Source: Ruminococcus sp. CAG:382
GTDB taxonomy: Bacteria > Bacillota > Clostridia > Oscillospirales > CAG-382
Direction of reading: 5' to 3'
Length of the DNA stretch: 5,939 nucleotides
NCBI GenBank assembly: GCA_000433115.1
Contig: FR892193.1
Span: 6,380-12,318 of the forward strand
Positions 5,376 through 5,939 of this stretch are shown here, in pieces; the stretch's first letter is position 1; every line of letters begins with the position of its first letter. Under the pieces are notes generated by a model, which was not told where the DNA came from, searched no databases, and saw nothing but the letters and a program-made list of their open reading frames with translations. Position numbers and translations under genes: made by a program.

Positions 5376-5939
5376 TCAATATCTGTGATAGAGCTTTTTG
5401 GTCTGATACACCGGCTCGGTGGTGAGATTGATCTTCAGCTTTTTGAAGGTGCTTTCGTCTGTCTGGGAGAGAATCACGCTGGAATGTGCTTCGCAGCCGG
5501 CAAGGTTATCAAGCTGTGCGAGGGCATCGGCAGCGTTTTTGTCGGTGGAGGCGCAGATCGAGAGCGCGATGAGCACCTCATCTGTGTGAAGACGGGGATT
5601 ATGGTTGCCGAGTATTTTTGTCTTGAGGCGGCAGATCGGCTCCAGCACCGAGGGTGCGATGAGATACACGCTGTCGTCGATACCGGCGAGAACCTTCAGG
5701 GCGTTGAGCAGCATTGCGGCAGAGGCGCCGAGAAGGGAAGTCGTTCTTCCGGTGACGATTATGCCGTCGGGAAGCTCTATTGCGGCGGCGGGAGCGGCGG
5801 TTTCGGCTGCGCGCTCGTTTGCGGCGTGTATCACGGGACGGCTTTCGGGAGAGACGCCTGCCTGACGCATGAGAAGCTCACACTTGACGGTGCGGTCCTT
5901 TGCGGAGGGGTCTTTGCTCTTGACTGCGGAGCAAAGGGT
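5376..5939 (-). CDS. UPF0371/DUF1846 family protein, C-terminal part (cut by window edge)
   Basis: The frame stays open from the stop at 5376 to the right edge of the window. The ATG at 5870 lies inside it and is probably not the true start, because the preceding codons (KCELLMRQAGVSPESRPV across 5886-5830) continue family-like sequence. About 187 residues of a protein family usually near 500 aa are visible. Recognisable conserved stretches are LPDGIIVTGRTT, LGASAAMLLNALK, GNHNPRLHTDEVLIALSI and GCEAHSSVILS. The function of UPF0371 proteins is not established; they are soluble and a structure of a homologue is known. The sequence shows no signal peptide or membrane segment in the visible part. 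It is convergent with the MocR gene and so is not in the same transcription unit. Family identification rests on recalled conserved motifs and should hold. Confidence 0.82.
   Translation of the reverse strand, partial: TLCSAVKSKDPSAKDRTVKCELLMRQAGVSPESRPVIHAANERAAETAAPAAAIELPDGIIVTGRTTSLLGASAAMLLNALKVLAGIDDSVYLIAPSVLEPICRLKTKILGNHNPRLHTDEVLIALSICASTDKNAADALAQLDNLAGCEAHSSVILSQTDESTFKKLKINLTTEPVYQTKKLYHRY

Noticed and set aside
5605..5865. Plus-strand open frame opposite the UPF0371 gene
   Set aside because: It has a low-complexity Ala/Ser/Arg product on the antisense strand of a recognised conserved family.
1..5939. CRISPR array, transposon inverted repeats, toxin-antitoxin or defence genes, riboswitch before the ECF gene
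   Set aside because: No spaced repeat array or terminal repeats were seen, and no matching gene families were found. The ECF leader is only about 26 nt from its predicted start, too short for a riboswitch.

Overview
The window looks like a piece of a Gram-positive gut-type Clostridia genome (Ruminococcaceae/Oscillospiraceae-like). The reasons are AAGGAG-type ribosome sites, sigma-A style promoters, an ECF vitamin-uptake S component, a MocR-type regulator, a UPF0371 protein and a Firmicutes-type tyrosine integrase. The assignment is by impression of protein families, not by a database search.

Left part (1-2750): an AraC-family regulator on the minus strand is divergent from a cytosolic family 2 glycoside hydrolase (GH2) on the plus strand. 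They share a roughly 60-110 bp control region with a near-consensus promoter for the regulator. The GH2 gene ends in a rho-independent terminator. This is a compact sugar-utilisation module in which the regulator probably senses a glycoside-derived signal and switches on the hydrolase. No transporter is present in the window.

Middle part (2755-3520): a scar-like segment. It has a tyrosine integrase fragment that lacks its normal N-terminus and its whole catalytic core. Next comes a tRNA-Arg(CCU)-like sequence that keeps the acceptor, anticodon and T regions but has no D-arm. A very strong terminator and a second terminator-like hairpin follow. Hand-counted samples suggest AT-richer sequence to the left (about 35-45% GC in most lines checked, though one GH2 line reaches 65%) than to the right (about 55-65%). 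This could be the edge of a decayed integrated element with the AraC/GH2 module as cargo.

Right part (3603-5939): an ECF transporter S component of the PF07155-like group (minus) is divergent from a MocR/PdxR-like regulator (winged HTH plus aminotransferase-like domain, plus strand). Their 92-bp intergenic region holds a 16-bp palindrome with a -10 box on each strand and a 7+7 bp inverted repeat. The arrangement points to PLP-responsive control of vitamin B6 (or related) uptake, with autoregulation. The regulator lacks the usual C-terminal small subdomain. Last, convergent with it, is the C-terminal part of a UPF0371/DUF1846 protein that runs off the right edge.

I see no clear new defence, phage or CRISPR system. 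The items most worth a second look are the D-arm-less tRNA beside the broken integrase and the MocR/ECF pair with its symmetrical promoter region.
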